NCBI GenBank assembly: GCA_017428055.1
Contig: JAFRRN010000075.1
Coordinates: 1-64,000 of the forward strand
DNA length: 64,000 nucleotides
DNA from: Prevotella sp.
GTDB lineage: Bacteria; Bacteroidota; Bacteroidia; Bacteroidales; Bacteroidaceae
Reading direction: 5' to 3'
Under the pieces are notes generated by a model. That model saw nothing but the letters and a program-made list of their open reading frames with translations. It did no database searches and had not been told where the DNA came from. The position numbers were made by a program, and so were the translations under genes. Position 1 is the first letter of the stretch. Each line of letters begins with the position of its first letter. Shown piece after piece: positions 15,901 through 24,957 of this stretch.

Positions 15901-16968
15901 ATGACTGACATTTCCAAGTTGGGCGAGTTCGGGTTGATTGACCATCTCACCAAAGACCTCAAGACAAAGAATGAAAGCACGAAATACGGTGTGGGAGACG
16001 ACTGCGCCGTATTACATTATCCCGACAAGGAGGTGCTGGTGACAACCGACATGTTGATGGAAGGCATCCATTTCGACCTGACCTACATCGACATGCAACA
16101 CCTCGGGTACAAGAGCGCAATGGTGAATATCAGTGACATCTTCGCCATGAATGGCACACCGAGGCAGATGATTGTCAGCATAGCGTTAAGCAAGCGGTTT
16201 GTCGTGGAAGACCTTGAAGACTTCTATCATGGCCTCCGCATGGCATGTGACAAATGGGGCGTGGACATCGTGGGTGGCGACACCACCACTTCTTTGACAG
16301 GTCTTGCCATCAGTATCACGTGCATCGGCGAGGCGAACAAGGAAGATATTGTCTATCGGAATGGCGCGAAAGACACAGACTTGATTTGCGTGAGTGGCGA
16401 CCTTGGCGCATCCTATATGGGATTGCAACTATTGGAACGCGAGAAAAGCGTGTACTACCAACAGGTGGACGAGGCTCGTAAAAAGAATGACGAGAGGGCT
16501 TTGGAACAACTGGGAGACTTCCAACCTGACTTCGCCGGCAAGGAATACCTGCTCGAAAGACAACTGCAACCCGAGGCAAGGGGCGACATCATCCAAGCCC
16601 TGCGGGATGCCCATATCCGTCCAACGGCAATGATGGACATCTCCGATGGCCTATCCAGCGAGATGCTGCATATCTGCAAACAGAGCCAAGTGGGATGCCG
16701 CATCTATGAAAAGAATATCCCCATCGACTACCAGACCGCCATCATGGCAGAGGAACTCAACATGAATGTCACCACATGCGCCATGAACGGAGGCGAGGAC
16801 TACGAACTGCTCTTCACCGTTCCCATCGGCGACTATGAGAAAATAAGCCAAATGGAGGGAGTGAAAGTCATCGGCCACATCACGCAAGAGTCACTCGGCA
16901 CGAGGCTTATCACCCGCGATGACCAAGAGTTTGACATTAGGGCGCAGGGGTGGAATCCATTGAAATGA
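15901..16968 (+). CDS. thiL: thiamine-monophosphate kinase
   Basis: A 355-residue ATP-dependent kinase making thiamine diphosphate from the monophosphate. It has the GVGDDCAV motif near residue 26, TTDMLMEGIHF, the metal-binding NISDIFAMNG and GGDTT, and MDISDGL in the second half, as in the PurM/ThiL fold. It lies directly after the phosphorylase and ends the plus-strand run. Its stop opens into the inverted heptamer array that separates it from the convergent riboflavin synthase gene. Confidence 0.93.
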   Translation: MTDISKLGEFGLIDHLTKDLKTKNESTKYGVGDDCAVLHYPDKEVLVTTDMLMEGIHFDLTYIDMQHLGYKSAMVNISDIFAMNGTPRQMIVSIALSKRFVVEDLEDFYHGLRMACDKWGVDIVGGDTTTSLTGLAISITCIGEANKEDIVYRNGAKDTDLICVSGDLGASYMGLQLLEREKSVYYQQVDEARKKNDERALEQLGDFQPDFAGKEYLLERQLQPEARGDIIQALRDAHIRPTAMMDISDGLSSEMLHICKQSQVGCRIYEKNIPIDYQTAIMAEELNMNVTTCAMNGGEDYELLFTVPIGDYEKISQMEGVKVIGHITQESLGTRLITRDDQEFDIRAQGWNPLK

Positions 16969-17053
16969 AGAATAAGAATGAAGAATGAAGAATCTTTTTA
17001 GGCAAAGAAGTTTTGCCTTGTCGATTCTTCATTCTTCAATCTTCATTCTTCAT
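16968..17053. repeat. inverted array of a GAATGAA-like heptamer between thiL and riboflavin synthase
   Basis: The left arm iterates GAAGAAT/GAATGAA; the right arm iterates TTCTTCAT/TTCATTC. The array fills the whole gap between two convergent stop codons, so it is placed as a bidirectional terminator. Confidence 0.6.
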
Positions 17054-17656
17054 TTATTTGAACTCTTGCAACCGGGCGATGTACTTGCCCAAGATGTCAA
17101 ACTCAATGTTGACAACCGTTCCAACCTTTATGTCACAGAAATTGGTGTTTTCCATCGTATAAGGGATGATGGCGACCGTGAACGTGTTTTCCGTGGGGTC
17201 GCAAACGGTCAGCGAAACGCCGTTCACCGTCACGCTCCCCTTGTCTACGGTAAAATATCCACGCCGTGCCATCTCCTTGTCTTGCTTATATTCAAACGTG
17301 AAATAGGTGGAACCGTCTGCGTCTCTCATGTCTATGCACGTGGCGGTCTCGTCCACATGCCCTTGCACGATATGCCCATCCAGACGACCATTCATCAACA
17401 TCGACCGCTCCACATTCACCCTGTCGCCAACCTCCAACAAGCCGAGATTGGAACGGAGAAGTGTCTCTTGCATTGCCGTGACGGTATAGGTATCGTCTAC
17501 AATCTTCACAACTGTCAGGCATACCCCATTGTGTGACACACTTTGGTCGATTTTCAACTCATCGACAAACGAACATGTAAATGTGAAATCTATGTTCCCT
17601 TCATTCCTTGATAGCCTAACAAGGGTGGCCATCTCTTCTACTATACCAGAAAACAT
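17054..17656 (-). CDS. ribE: riboflavin synthase
   Basis: A 200-residue protein made of two lumazine-binding repeats; it dismutates two molecules of 6,7-dimethyl-8-ribityllumazine to riboflavin. The start is ATG at 17656, giving the invariant MFSGIVE; the longer frame begins at a TTG and is not used. Repeat one has SVSHNGVCLTV, repeat two has SVTVNGVSLTV, and GHIVQGHVDET lies between. It starts 25 bp after the T-run ending the candidate RNA at 17681-17880. No FMN riboswitch motif was found, so control may be by read-through from that RNA or a weak promoter. Confidence 0.93.
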   Translation of the reverse strand: MFSGIVEEMATLVRLSRNEGNIDFTFTCSFVDELKIDQSVSHNGVCLTVVKIVDDTYTVTAMQETLLRSNLGLLEVGDRVNVERSMLMNGRLDGHIVQGHVDETATCIDMRDADGSTYFTFEYKQDKEMARRGYFTVDKGSVTVNGVSLTVCDPTENTFTVAIIPYTMENTNFCDIKVGTVVNIEFDILGKYIARLQEFK

Positions 17657-17680
17657 AATCGTCAAAAATCAATAGGAAAT

Positions 17681-17880
17681 AAAAAAAGGGGATGCCCGAT
17701 GATGTGATGAAACTCCGAGTTATGAAAGATTTGAGAGTTCTCCACCTTTGTAATCCACCGACTTACGTTCAGTCATTGTGTGACTTGTGGCCCGCCATTA
17801 GTATGAGAAGTCAACCCAGTGTTCATTGTTATTTGATGAGTATCCCGATCGAATCGGCACATCCCCTTATAACATTTTCA
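17681..17880 (-). ncRNA. candidate structured RNA of about 200 nt, 6S-like architecture
   Basis: A non-coding segment with a consensus promoter just upstream (17885-17916) and a T-run at its end. The 5' side AAGGGGATG (17868-17860) pairs with CATCCCCTT (17694-17686), and the stem continues inward through CCGAT/ATCGG. The interior is largely unpaired apart from small hairpins such as AGTCA-cacaa-TGACT. Length, end-to-end stem and open middle are the hallmarks of 6S RNA, which binds RNA polymerase. Alternatives are a different regulatory RNA, or a terminator-bearing leader of riboflavin synthase. The identity is inferred; promoter, stem and T-run are seen. Confidence 0.55.
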
Positions 17881-17884
17881 CTTG

Positions 17885-17916
17885 CAAAAATACAAAAGAA
17901 TATTGATACGACCAAA
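17885..17916 (-). promoter_or_regulatory. promoter of the candidate RNA
   Basis: On the minus strand, TTTG (17916-17913), a 20-bp spacer and TATTTTTG (17892-17885): exact consensus. Start of transcription is expected near 17880. Confidence 0.7.
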
Positions 17917-17925
17917 TAATTACAT

Positions 17926-17997
17926 GGAAGATTGAAAATTGAAGATTGAAAATATGTCGCTAAAGCAAATCTCCAATCTTCAATCTTCAATTTTCAG
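17926..17997. repeat. inverted array of a GAAGATTGAAAATT-like unit after the M13 peptidase gene
   Basis: Left arm GGAAGATTGAAAATTGAAG and on; right arm CCAATCTTCAATCTTCAATT and on; loop of about 20 nt. It lies immediately 3' of the peptidase stop (minus strand) and just upstream of the candidate RNA promoter. Confidence 0.6.
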
Positions 17998-18003
17998 TCA
18001 GTA

Positions 18004-20040
18004 TTACCAGAGATCCAACCGTTCCTCCTTGGGGATATACATCTTGTCCGAAGGCTTCACGTCGAAGGCATCATACCACATATCGATGTGTGGCAAGGCT
18101 CCATTGACGCGCCATTCGCCCAACGAGTGCGGGTCGTTTTTCACACGCTGGCGAATCTCCTCCTCCGTGATGTTCTGTCCCCACACGCCCGCGTAGGCGA
18201 TGAAGAAACGCTGGTCGCCCGTGAAACCGTCCTTCACCTTGAGCGGTTTCTTGGCGGTGGCGTTCTTATAAGCATACCATGCCACTTGGAGACCGCCGTG
18301 GTCGGCAAGGTTCTCGCCCAATGTCAGGCGACCGTTGGCATTCAATCCCGGCAGCACTTCGATGTTGGAGAAGAAGCGGTCGTATAGGTCGGCACGCTCA
18401 TTGAATCCCTCGGCATCCGATGCCGTCCACCAGTCGTGCATAAATCCCTTGTCATCAAACTGCCTTCCTTGGTCATCGAAGCCGTGCGTCATCTCATGTC
18501 CGATGACCACACCAATGGCTCCGTAGTTGAAAGCCTCGTCTGCCTTGGGGTCGAAGAACGGATATTGCAAGATGCCGGCGGGGAAGCAGATTTCGTTAGT
18601 GGTTGGGTTGTAATAGGCATTCACCGTCTGCGGTGTCATGAACCACTCGTCACGGTCCACGGGCTTGCCCGCCTTCTCCTCGATATGCTTGGCGGTGCGC
18701 CATGCGCGTACTGCCATCACGTTCTCATAATAGGATTTATTGGGATCGATTGTCAACTTGGAATAGTCCTTCCATTTGTCGGGATAACCAATCTTCACAT
18801 AGAAAGTAGATAGTTTCTGATGGGCATTCGCCTTCGTCGAGTCGCCCATCCATTTCTGTGCGTCGATACGCTCGCCGAGGGCAATTTGTAAGTTCTTCAC
18901 TAACTGCTCCATGATTTTCTTCGACGTGGCGGGGAAATAACGCTCGCAATACATCTTGCCCAACGCCTCGCCCATAGCACCCTGCACCGAGTTGGTGGCA
19001 CGTTTCCACAAGGGATAGTCCTCCTTACGACCCGTCATCGTGCGTCCGTAGAAGTCGAAATTGGCCTCCCGAATCTCGTCCGTGAGCAACGAGGAAGCAC
19101 CTGAGATGACATCCCATTCCATATAAGCACGGAGGTCGTCTGCCGACATGGCGGCAATGAGCTTGTCCGCACCCTCCATGAACTTGGGTTGACCCACAAT
19201 CATCTCCTGGAAATACTCGCTCTTGATACCCTCGGCATTCGCCATGCTTTCCAAGGGAATGTTAGGATAGTTGGTTTGGAACTCCTTCAAAGTCATCTTA
19301 TTGTAATTGGCCTGCGGGTCGCGAAGTTCCGTCCTACTCTTGGAAATCAATGCCAAAGCCGTCTCGAAGCGGAAGATGGCATCGCGCTTGGCGACAGCCT
19401 GCTCCTCCGTAAAGCCAAACAACTTGAACATCCTGACGATATGCTCCTTATATGCCTCGCGAATCTTCACCGTCGCCTCGTCGTTGTTGAGGTAATAGTC
19501 ACGCTGTCCGAGCGTCAAACCGCCTTGACTGATATTAAGGATGTTCATGGTCACGTTCTTCTCATCGGCTCCAAAGCCATAGCCGAAAGGCACTCCATAG
19601 CCATAGACGGCATATTTGTGCTGGATTTTCACCAAATCCTCTTTCGTCCGTGCTGCCTCCATCTCGTCCAAGAGGGGCTTGACGGGGGCGATGCCCTCAT
19701 TGTTGCGGCGCACGGAGTCCATTGCCAACTTATAGAAATCCGACAACTTGCGCTCTGTGGTGCCCTCGGCAAATTTCTTCTTCTGCAATTCCCCGAGGAT
19801 AGAATTGATACGCTTGTTGTTGTCTTCCTGCAACTGGTCGAAGCTGCCAAAGCGCGAATAGGCGGCAGGAAGCGGATTCAGCTTCTGCCAACCGCCCGTT
19901 GCGAACATGTAGAAGTCGTCTGCGGGCTTGACAGTCTTGTCAAGGTTTTCCATCTTGAGCCCCGACTTGTTTTGCGCCATACCCGCAACAGGCAACGCTA
20001 ACATGAGGGCCATTGGAATCATTTTACTCATTTTCATCAT
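18004..20040 (-). CDS. M13 family zinc metallopeptidase (neprilysin/PepO type)
   Basis: A 678-residue secreted peptidase. The start at 20040 gives a signal peptide (MMKMSKMIPMALMLALPVAGMAQ); upstream extension includes the promoter region and is rejected. Zinc ligands: HEMTH at about 515-519 and the Glu of ENLAD near 576, with NAYYNP for substrate backbone binding. The length fits a full M13 enzyme, which cleaves oligopeptides at the periplasm or surface. A -7 box lies 47 bp upstream. It is apparently monocistronic, ending in a heptamer array. Confidence 0.92.
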   Translation of the reverse strand: MMKMSKMIPMALMLALPVAGMAQNKSGLKMENLDKTVKPADDFYMFATGGWQKLNPLPAAYSRFGSFDQLQEDNNKRINSILGELQKKKFAEGTTERKLSDFYKLAMDSVRRNNEGIAPVKPLLDEMEAARTKEDLVKIQHKYAVYGYGVPFGYGFGADEKNVTMNILNISQGGLTLGQRDYYLNNDEATVKIREAYKEHIVRMFKLFGFTEEQAVAKRDAIFRFETALALISKSRTELRDPQANYNKMTLKEFQTNYPNIPLESMANAEGIKSEYFQEMIVGQPKFMEGADKLIAAMSADDLRAYMEWDVISGASSLLTDEIREANFDFYGRTMTGRKEDYPLWKRATNSVQGAMGEALGKMYCERYFPATSKKIMEQLVKNLQIALGERIDAQKWMGDSTKANAHQKLSTFYVKIGYPDKWKDYSKLTIDPNKSYYENVMAVRAWRTAKHIEEKAGKPVDRDEWFMTPQTVNAYYNPTTNEICFPAGILQYPFFDPKADEAFNYGAIGVVIGHEMTHGFDDQGRQFDDKGFMHDWWTASDAEGFNERADLYDRFFSNIEVLPGLNANGRLTLGENLADHGGLQVAWYAYKNATAKKPLKVKDGFTGDQRFFIAYAGVWGQNITEEEIRQRVKNDPHSLGEWRVNGALPHIDMWYDAFDVKPSDKMYIPKEERLDLW

Positions 20041-20086
20041 TCTGCTTAATTTGTTTAAATCTGTTATTTTATTATACTGTTGATTG

Positions 20087-20094
20087 CAAAAGTA
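20087..20094 (-). promoter_or_regulatory. -7 element for the M13 peptidase gene
   Basis: TACTTTTG on the minus strand. No TTTG at the expected -33 position. Confidence 0.4.
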
Positions 20095-20217
20095 CATATT
20101 TTTCACAAGAATGACAGCATTTTGTCATGAAAGTCATATTTTTTAACAAAAAGAAAGCAAAAATGGAACAACATGAAAGATAATCCCACGACAAACCGTT
20201 AGGGCATCCCTTTCTGT

Positions 20218-20264
20218 CGAAAGATGAGTTTGTGGATAGCCAAAGGGGGCAAACTCACTTTCGC
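20218..20264. terminator. hairpin downstream of the glycan operon
   Basis: TGAGTTTG (20226-20233) pairs with CAAACTCA (20251-20258), and flanking AAAG/CTTT bases extend the stem with bulges. It lies 22 bp after the GT4 stop. There is no strong T-run, so it may be a processing or weak termination site. Confidence 0.4.
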
Positions 20265-20285
20265 GAATGGCAAACCAATCGCCAA

Positions 20286-21527
20286 CTATGAAGTTACCTG
20301 CCGAAACAAGGCCATCAAGCGACGCTCATGCACCTCTGGGGAATACTTGGAAACCACCTCGTGAAAGGCTTTCTCACCCATCTCCCTCGCCTCATCGACT
20401 TGTTGGAAGAGGTAATCCACCTGACGACGGAGATCCTGGGCATCGGCATAGCGGAACGTCAAGCCCGTCTCACCGTCCCGGACTAACTCGGGCAGCGACC
20501 CCACATGCGTGGCGATGACCGCCTTCTTATAGGCAAAGCTCTCCAAGATGACATTGGGGAAGTTGTCGTACCATTCCGACGGCACCACCGTACACAGGCA
20601 AGACCTCAAGTAAGGGACTATCTCGTCAAACGACTTCCTGCCCAAGAACTCCACGTGATGCCTCTTCCCTTGCAAGAAAGCCTTGACCTTTTCGTCGTAG
20701 CCGTCGTTGGAAAAGCCTATCACCTTCAGGTGATACCCGGAATCGACGAATGCCTGGGCGAGGGTCATCAACCCTTTCGCCTTCTCGATACGCCCCACAA
20801 ACAACATGAAAGGCTGGTATTCGACATCGGGGGCTGTGCCGTCTTGGAGGTTGAAGAACGTGGGTATATGGTGCAGTTTAGTCGATGGGATGCCATACTC
20901 GCGCAACTTCCCCAATGTGAAGGACGACGGTACGACAAAGGCATCCACCTTGTCGGTGACATCCATGGCGTCATGGAATTTCCTCGCGGCGAGCTTGATG
21001 GCGGAATAAACCGTTGAGTCCAGGACGCATTTGTATTTCACGCAGTGCCACGACTTGCCCTTCAGGCAGTCTTCACACAACCCCTTGCGCTCATTGTAGA
21101 ATAGTGCATTGGGGCAAATATACTGGAAGTCGGAGATGCGATGCACCACTGGCACGCCCATCTCCTTGGCGGCATCGAGGATGCTGGGCGATATTTTGTT
21201 GTGGAACTGGATGGCATAGACAATGTCGGGACGGGTATCGCGCAACAATTTCTTGAATTTCCTTTTCGCCTCGAAGGAATAAAACATCCGCGTAAACGAC
21301 TTGAATAATATCCGCGGGTCTTTCTTGTTCGACTGGGCGAAATACACGTTGTCGTCGATGGCATGGAGGAAATACTCCTCATAGTCATTCGGCTCGTTGC
21401 GCACACTTTGCACGGAGAAGGGAATCACCTCATGCCCATGGCACTCCAACACCTCCTTGATGTTGAAGTAATACCGCTCCGGTCCCCCGGAGAAGAAATA
21501 CCGATAATTAACAAGAAGTATCTTCAT
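20286..21527 (-). CDS. glycosyltransferase family 4 (GT-B)
   Basis: A 413-residue cytosolic transferase. The N-terminal half starts KILLVNYRYFFSGGPERY, typical of the acceptor-binding Rossmann domain of GT4 enzymes; the C-terminal half carries FVGRIEKAKGL and the E-x7-E donor-site region (PSEWYDNFPNVILESF). A Cys-rich insert (CEDCLKGKSWHCVKYKC) lies in the middle. It would add a sugar from a nucleotide donor to a lipid-linked or surface glycan. It is last in the four-gene minus-strand operon and overlaps the ATP-grasp gene by 20 bp. Confidence 0.88.
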   Translation of the reverse strand: MKILLVNYRYFFSGGPERYYFNIKEVLECHGHEVIPFSVQSVRNEPNDYEEYFLHAIDDNVYFAQSNKKDPRILFKSFTRMFYSFEAKRKFKKLLRDTRPDIVYAIQFHNKISPSILDAAKEMGVPVVHRISDFQYICPNALFYNERKGLCEDCLKGKSWHCVKYKCVLDSTVYSAIKLAARKFHDAMDVTDKVDAFVVPSSFTLGKLREYGIPSTKLHHIPTFFNLQDGTAPDVEYQPFMLFVGRIEKAKGLMTLAQAFVDSGYHLKVIGFSNDGYDEKVKAFLQGKRHHVEFLGRKSFDEIVPYLRSCLCTVVPSEWYDNFPNVILESFAYKKAVIATHVGSLPELVRDGETGLTFRYADAQDLRRQVDYLFQQVDEAREMGEKAFHEVVSKYSPEVHERRLMALFRQVTS

Positions 21528-22431
21528 AGGGCAGTTTGAGCATCTCTCCTAATATCTTATCGTATTCCTTGGGATGGAATTCCACCATCCCAGCACCGGG
21601 GTGATAAGTGAGTTCGCCAAAGTACACCTTGCCCTTGACGGAATAAAAGTCCACCCTAACGAAGGTCTCATCCTTGGCAAGAACCTCCGCCAATCGCAGC
21701 ATCAGGACCAATCTTTCAGGCTTCTCAATCTTGACATCGGGGTCGTTGGGCGATGTCATGTAGAAGTCGATGAAGTTCCAGTCAAGGTCATACACGTTCA
21801 GTTTGTGGTTTTTGTATCGGTCGTAATCCACCTCCACGAACTTCGGCTTACCGTTGAAGCAGAATATCTTGTAGTCTTTCAGTTGCCAACCGCTCTCATC
21901 CTCCAGATAGGGCTCGGCAATGATTCGCGGCACCACATGCTTATAGGGATTCTCGCGATGCTCGTAAAAATACTTTTTGTTATAGTTCTTCATGATGGTC
22001 TTCCGCGCCGCCACCATGTCGAGACGGCTCTTGTCCTTGCAGATGAATATCCCGCCCGAGTCGTGGGTGCATTTCAAGACGAACTGGTTGGGCAAGCGGT
22101 CGAAGTCAATCTCGTCAAACGTGCTCCAAATCCCAAGTGTAGGGATAATATATTCCTCGCCTATCATCGCACCAACGATGGCCTTCACCTCGCCCTTATC
22201 CACCAGTTTGGCATGGACAGCATTTGTGTCGTAGATCTTCAGCCATTGGATTTTCTCGTTGAACGTGACGGGATTATCCAAATGAAGGACCTTTTTCATG
22301 GCGAGGAAATACTCAATCTTGACAAACAACTTGTCGTCCTTAATCAAGGGAGAGGCCTTACGGAGGTAGACACCCACCAACCAAAACGGGTCCTTGACAG
22401 CCTTAACTATCCTTTCAATGTTCTTATTCAT
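21508..22431 (-). CDS. TupA-like ATP-grasp protein
   Basis: A 307-residue protein of the ATP-grasp family named after TupA. FNEKIQWLK near the N-terminus, VLKCTHDSGG, DYKIFCFNGKPKF and FVRVDFYSV are its usual blocks. TupA-like proteins are encoded in capsule and polysaccharide loci and are thought to form an amide or ester bond between an amino acid or similar group and a sugar carboxylate. Genes on both sides overlap it (4 and 20 nt), so it belongs to a tight glycan operon. The substrate is unknown. Confidence 0.8.
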   Translation of the reverse strand: MNKNIERIVKAVKDPFWLVGVYLRKASPLIKDDKLFVKIEYFLAMKKVLHLDNPVTFNEKIQWLKIYDTNAVHAKLVDKGEVKAIVGAMIGEEYIIPTLGIWSTFDEIDFDRLPNQFVLKCTHDSGGIFICKDKSRLDMVAARKTIMKNYNKKYFYEHRENPYKHVVPRIIAEPYLEDESGWQLKDYKIFCFNGKPKFVEVDYDRYKNHKLNVYDLDWNFIDFYMTSPNDPDVKIEKPERLVLMLRLAEVLAKDETFVRVDFYSVKGKVYFGELTYHPGAGMVEFHPKEYDKILGEMLKLPYEDTSC

Positions 22432-23594
22432 GGCTTCAAATGGTTACAAAACATGGCAATCCTGCGTATTCCCTCCTTGATTCGCTCCTCATCCATCGTG
22501 AAGGCAAGACGTACATAACGGTCGCAACACTCGCCGTAGGCGATACCCGGCACCAATGCCACATGCGCCGCCTTGAGCAACGCCTCGGCAAAAGCCACCG
22601 ACTTCATCCCCGTCCGCGATATATCGACCATGAGATAGAACGTGGCATCGGGTGCCTCGCAACACAAAAGGGGAACGGCACGGATGCCCTCCACCAACAA
22701 ATCCCTGCGCCTGCGGAAAGTATCTACCATGGATTGACAGCCATCATGCCTACCGCCAAGGGCCTCCATCGCCGCATATTGTGACGGCAGGGGCGCACAT
22801 GCCGCCACATTCTCCTGCAACTTGGTCATGGCTGCGACGACCTCGGCGGGCCCCACCACATACCCCAAGCGGTAGCCCGTCATGCAAAACTCCTTGGAGA
22901 GACTATTCACCACGACGGTGCGCTCGCGCATTCCCTCCTCGTGGACGATGCTTCGGTACGGATGGTCGCCATAGACGAGGCACCGATACACCTCATCGGT
23001 AATCACCACCAAGTCGTGTCGCCTCGCTATTTGCGCCAGTTGGGCAGATTGTTCCATTTGCAAGAGCTTGCCGGAGGGGTTGGCTGGCGAGTTAATGATG
23101 ATGGCTCTCGTGCGTGGGGTGATGGATTGTCCGATACCATCGATGTTGAACGCCAGCCCTTTGCCCGCAATGGAGTCCACTATGACGGGCTTGGCATGGC
23201 ACATTTGCACCATCTGCACATAGTTTACGTAATATGGGGCGGGGATGATGACCTCATCCCCTGGGTCTACCAGCGACAAGAGGGCGAGATACAGGCCCTC
23301 CATCGCCCCGACGGTGACGATGACTTCCCCATTCGGTTGGTAAAGCAAACCCTCGTTGCGTAGGTATCGCTGGCTGATGACTTCACGCAGGGGGAGCAAA
23401 CCGGCATTCTGTGAGTATCTCGTCTTGCCCTGGCGGATGGCGTCACATGCCGCCTCCTTGACGGCTTGAAGAGGCTGTATGTCGGGGTCGCCCAACGTGA
23501 AGTCCACCACGTCGTCATACTCCTTGGCGAGGTTGAACAGGTGTCGGGTCAACGAAGGCTTTATATTCCTGGATATTTCTGATTCCTTGACCAT
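22428..23594 (-). CDS. class I/II aminotransferase in glycan operon
   Basis: A 388-residue PLP-dependent enzyme of the aspartate aminotransferase superfamily. The PLP lysine lies in NSLSKEFCMTGYRLGY, the Asn/Asp contacts in NSPANPSG and ITDEVY, and the C-terminal Arg block near YVRLAF. Class I enzymes usually act on amino acids rather than nucleotide sugars. Its place between a GT2 and a TupA-like ATP-grasp gene suggests that it supplies an amino acid for attachment to the glycan. That role is inference; the family is secure. It starts 2 bp after the GT2 stop. Confidence 0.85.
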   Translation of the reverse strand: MVKESEISRNIKPSLTRHLFNLAKEYDDVVDFTLGDPDIQPLQAVKEAACDAIRQGKTRYSQNAGLLPLREVISQRYLRNEGLLYQPNGEVIVTVGAMEGLYLALLSLVDPGDEVIIPAPYYVNYVQMVQMCHAKPVIVDSIAGKGLAFNIDGIGQSITPRTRAIIINSPANPSGKLLQMEQSAQLAQIARRHDLVVITDEVYRCLVYGDHPYRSIVHEEGMRERTVVVNSLSKEFCMTGYRLGYVVGPAEVVAAMTKLQENVAACAPLPSQYAAMEALGGRHDGCQSMVDTFRRRRDLLVEGIRAVPLLCCEAPDATFYLMVDISRTGMKSVAFAEALLKAAHVALVPGIAYGECCDRYVRLAFTMDEERIKEGIRRIAMFCNHLKP

Positions 23595-23596
23595 GT

Positions 23597-24649
23597 CTAT
23601 ATGAGTTTCATTTTTTTCATGATTCGCCTGCTTTTGTGTTTCATATATAATATAAATAAGGTGGGGATGCGGTATCGATAGCCTTTCACACGCCAGGTAT
23701 GGATGTAGCGAAAGCCTGTCAGGCGGTCCCTTACGCCGTCCATCATCTGGTAAGCATCCGCGGAGAGTGTCTTCACATGATGGTCAAAATCCACCAGACA
23801 CCGATTATTCTCGTCATTCCTGTTGGCAACAAGCATGTAATGATAGATGGACTCCAACCGCAACAGAAGCTTATGGCGCAAGTAACCTTGCGCCTCGACA
23901 GGGGCTTCAGCGTATGACGAGGCGAAGAAACGCAGCATCGACTCCATGACAACCATCCGCTGGCGGAAGGTCTTTTGCAACACCTTGGGGTCAAAGGTCT
24001 GCCCCTCGCGCCCCCTCAGATAGCGATACAAATAGTGCGGGAAGTACCTAATGGACTTCACAGCCGTCATAGGCTTGAAGATCCATTCGTCATCGGTATA
24101 GGAAACGCCCTCCGTCTGGCGGTAGGACATCGACTTGAGGATGGATGTCCGATAAGCTATGGCGTGGTGCCAGAGCCATTTCACATCCCTCTTCGACAAA
24201 GCCGACAGGGAGAAAGGCTTGTCAATGGGCAAGGAATAGGTACATGTCTCCGTCACGTTGCCTTGCATGTCAACGATGCAGAAGTCTGAAATGATGAGGT
24301 CGGCATCGACATCATGGAGAAAAAGGAGATACTTCTCCAATGCCGTAGTGTCAAAACTGTCGTCGGCATCGAGTACCTTGACATATTTTCCCGTGGCAAG
24401 CGACAGGCCGCAATTGACGCATGAGCCATAATTACCGTTCTCTTTGTCTATCGCAACCACCGTCCCGGGGTATCGCCGTTGCCATTCGTGAGCCACCTCG
24501 GAGGTCTTGTCAGAGGAGCCGTCGTTGACAACCAACACCTCCAACTGCTCCATCCTTGCCGGGGAAACGACCAGTGAGCCAAGACATCCACGGAGATACG
24601 TCTCCATGTTGTACGCCGGGATAATAAGCGAAAGAGTCTTTTCTGTCAT
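23597..24649 (-). CDS. glycosyltransferase family 2 (GT-A)
   Basis: A 350-residue inverting transferase. LSLIIPAYNMETYLRGCL opens the GT-A fold, VLVVNDGSSDKT binds the nucleotide, and KVLDADDSFD gives the DxD metal site. WLWHHAIAYR and the TDDEWI block lie in the acceptor half. The start at 24649 (MTEKTLS) is chosen because the upstream codons in frame lack the fold and sit in the leader. First gene of the four-gene glycan operon, preceded by a leader of about 300 nt. Confidence 0.88.
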   Translation of the reverse strand: MTEKTLSLIIPAYNMETYLRGCLGSLVVSPARMEQLEVLVVNDGSSDKTSEVAHEWQRRYPGTVVAIDKENGNYGSCVNCGLSLATGKYVKVLDADDSFDTTALEKYLLFLHDVDADLIISDFCIVDMQGNVTETCTYSLPIDKPFSLSALSKRDVKWLWHHAIAYRTSILKSMSYRQTEGVSYTDDEWIFKPMTAVKSIRYFPHYLYRYLRGREGQTFDPKVLQKTFRQRMVVMESMLRFFASSYAEAPVEAQGYLRHKLLLRLESIYHYMLVANRNDENNRCLVDFDHHVKTLSADAYQMMDGVRDRLTGFRYIHTWRVKGYRYRIPTLFILYMKHKSRRIMKKMKLI

Positions 24650-24957
24650 CTTAAATCTTTTATTCCATCCAATATACACACTACAAGCGTGGAACGAATG
24701 TCCACATCTTCAGGCTGAGGGTCGTAGGAATACCCGAAAGGGAAAGATGATTTCACACGCAGTTACACGCTATCGCGTGAGGCTGCCATGCCTTTCTTCT
24801 TCCTTTGGGTAATCGTATGATTCTACACAACTCCCACTAACATTCTGCAATGATTGAAAATTTCTCAGGTTTTCAGCTTGCAAGAAAGAGCTTAACGCTA
24901 CGTTAAATCCACAAAAATGGTGAGATTCCCATCCGTTGGGGATGAAGAACTCCGTTG
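24650..24957 (-). promoter_or_regulatory. long structured leader of the glycan operon
   Basis: About 300 nt between the predicted start of transcription (near 24953) and the GT2 start codon. Read on the minus strand it holds the perfect hairpins TTAACG-TAG-CGTTAA and CACGC-GATA-GCGTG and a CCC-TTT-CGGG turn. An ORF of 87 codons crosses it but begins upstream of the predicted transcript and shows no domain. Leaders of this length before glycan operons in Bacteroidetes are often targets of antitermination; no regulator is encoded nearby. Confidence 0.45.

Noticed and set aside
17656..17880. FMN riboswitch before riboflavin synthase
   Set aside because: The conserved FMN-aptamer segments are not present; the fold is one long stem with an open centre and its own promoter.
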